In this document: positions 11,821 through 13,227 of the stretch, piece after piece
Position numbering within the stretch: position 1 is the first letter of the stretch
Layout of the letters: each line of letters opens with the position of its first letter
DNA from: Ichthyophonus hoferi
Lineage: Eukaryota; Opisthokonta; Ichthyosporea; Ichthyophonida; Ichthyophonidae
Length of the DNA: 13,227 bases
Reading direction: 5' to 3'
Assembly: GCA_002751075.1 (NCBI GenBank)
Contig: NAOQ01000380.1
Location: forward strand, 60,556-73,782
The notes under the pieces: model-generated
What the model was told of the DNA's origin: nothing
The model's input: only the letters and a program-made list of their open reading frames with translations
Database searches by the model: none
Position numbers and translations under genes: made by a program

Positions 11821-11860
11821 TTATCAAATCAGTAGTCTGATTGATAATCTTGTGAAGATT
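11821..11860. repeat. Two adjoining hairpins
   Basis: First hairpin: TTATCAAATCAG (11821-11832) pairs with CTGATTGATAA (11837-11847), 11 bp with one bulged base and a 4-nt loop. Second: AATCTT (11846-11851) pairs with AAGATT (11855-11860) around GTG. The two share two bases and would be mutually exclusive at their junction. Confidence 0.65.
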
Positions 11861-12260
11861 GTTAATATTTTACGTGATTACATTCAGATGTGGTCCATTC
11901 ACTAATAAAAATCTGATGCACTTATTTTCCTCGTTGTCTACTGCAAATGAAATTATTTCTTAGTTGGACTCGGTAATGTAGTAATCTAGATGAATGGATC
12001 TAGAATGCATATTTAAGGTTCTACTGTTTAGTTTTGGAGAAAATTAAAAAAGGAGTTTTATTAAGGCAAGAATCCAAAAAATCCTACATATTAAAAGCAT
12101 GGTCTTTGTACATTTTTGGCCTATTAAGTTTATAAGATGAATCTGGAGAACTGCTACGGCAATAGCAATTTGATTAATTTTACACTTTTTTTATGATGTA
12201 CTAAAACATACATGTAACTAGCATCTTTATTATTTTTTAAAAAAAATCAATCGCCATTCC

Positions 12261-12293
12261 GATGTTTGCCAAAAAACAATTTTAGCAAACATC
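12261..12293. repeat. Hairpin with 9-bp perfect arms
   Basis: GATGTTTGC (12261-12269) pairs with GCAAACATC (12285-12293). Inside, after one C/A mismatch, AAAA pairs with TTTT, leaving a 5-nt loop. This is the strongest hairpin in the right flank; no role can be assigned. Confidence 0.75.
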
Positions 12294-13227
12294 CTATACT
12301 CACTTTTTAAAGACTACTAAGAAACCCAGTTTTAATAATACCAAAGTCATTTCTATGTTCATACCATTGGCACAGTCAATATCTTTATTGGGATTTAGAT
12401 CATTGTACACTATCTTGAGTATTAGGAATAAAACTCATTCTTGGTACCTTGATTTAAATATGAGAATAATATTACAGTTCAATACCCTAATTTCACACAC
12501 TATATGAGTTGATGTTAACTATAAATAGATTAAATAATACCAAAATGGATTAGAAATGTTGCACGACAATATTCAAGATAGAAAATGCAACTTTAAATAT
12601 CTATCAATTATGTTTTATAAATAAATAACCTTGCTAAACAAAACTGCTATAATTTCTCAGTATCATTAGGATTTGATTAAAAAAAAGGTTAACCTATAAA
12701 AAGATCCTTTCTAATAATCAAATATTTAAAATAATAACATGAATAACATTAATGAATAATTGTAAACTATATAATAAAATTTAAATTTACATTATCCACA
12801 TTTTGATATACTTTGTAAATGATATTATAGAAGTAGCATACATCTAAGGCCTTACAAGAATATTTTGAAAGGTAATACTAATTTATCTTTACCCAATCTG
12901 CCTTTAATGGATGACAATATAGGAAGTATTACCGTGCTTTGTAATTTTCTCAGCTTTCAAAGCCACACAATAATTAAGCTAAACTATGGTAGCAATACAA
13001 CCTTCTGTTATATATAATGTTTAATGCAATCAAACCTAAAGACGTTCTTATGTTACAGATTGGTTGGATAAAACCCTGTTTTGCTTTATTAATATTTTTC
13101 AATGAAAAACAAAACTAATATGTTGTATAATAAAGTAACAGTTACCAATTTTAAAGAGTTCCATTGTTATCAAAGTTGATTGTCCACCAATGATGCATAA
13201 TCGCAATATTGAAGTATTTCAGAATCT

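Larger units (their letters stand above)
10057..13227. other. AT-rich right flank without a recognisable gene
   Basis: Mostly low-GC sequence with dense stops in all frames. Contents worth naming are weak coding-looking patches on the minus strand up to about 11035, an (AAT)n run at 10236-10252, an (AT)n run at 11089-11117, and hairpins at 11821-11860 and 12261-12293. From about 12300 to the right edge I see nothing beyond AT-rich DNA. Confidence 0.6.

Noticed and set aside
8094-13227. Search for tRNA and rRNA genes and CRISPR-like spaced repeats
   Set aside because: No cloverleaf, no conserved rRNA segments and no regularly spaced direct repeats were seen.

Overview
This is a eukaryotic nuclear window. 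It is AT-rich outside exons, carries GT-AG introns of about 0.19-0.95 kb and contains long tetranucleotide microsatellites. The one gene that can be identified with confidence lies on the minus strand from 8093 leftwards past the window edge. It is NUP98, the FG nucleoporin that carries a Gle2/Rae1-binding (GLEBS) motif and an autoproteolytic domain. The GLEBS core reads AITAMPAYAGKSFEELRFED, which by memory looks less like the animal version (AMKEYESKSLEELRLEDY) than like fungal, plant or protist versions. I therefore lean to a non-animal eukaryote but cannot name the lineage.

Layout, right to left along the gene. Exon 1 (8039-8093) starts the protein directly with FG repeats. Exons 2-5 (7043-7084, 6338-6655, 5893-5937, 5290-5400) extend the FG domain. 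Exon 6 (4563-4693) and the start of exon 7 (3401-3791) encode the GLEBS motif. The rest of exon 7, exons 8 and 9 (2668-2910, 1891-2100) and the start of exon 10 (1267-1637) hold the second FG block. The end of exon 10 and exon 11 (873-1080) are a Pro/Lys/Arg-rich linker. The end of exon 11 and exon 12 (383-644) are the first part of the C-terminal autoproteolytic domain. Reading phase is preserved across all eleven complete introns, giving 795 codons plus two bases in the window. The rest of the domain, including the self-cleavage site and any Nup96 half, lies to the left.

The introns hold most of the repeats: an (ACAT)n array at the left edge, an inverted (TATG)n array at 5534-5803, a GGTA/GATA array, a 28-bp minisatellite with a two-unit higher order, and a perfect 44-bp duplication. 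The two long arrays are reverse complements of each other and bracket exons 5-12.

Right of the gene, 8094-13227 is mostly AT-rich sequence without a recognisable gene. It contains a 90-codon minus-strand reading frame (9573-9845) with coding-like composition and no family I recognise, some weaker coding-looking stretches up to about 11035, and several small perfect hairpins. I found no tRNA or rRNA gene, CRISPR array or intact mobile element.
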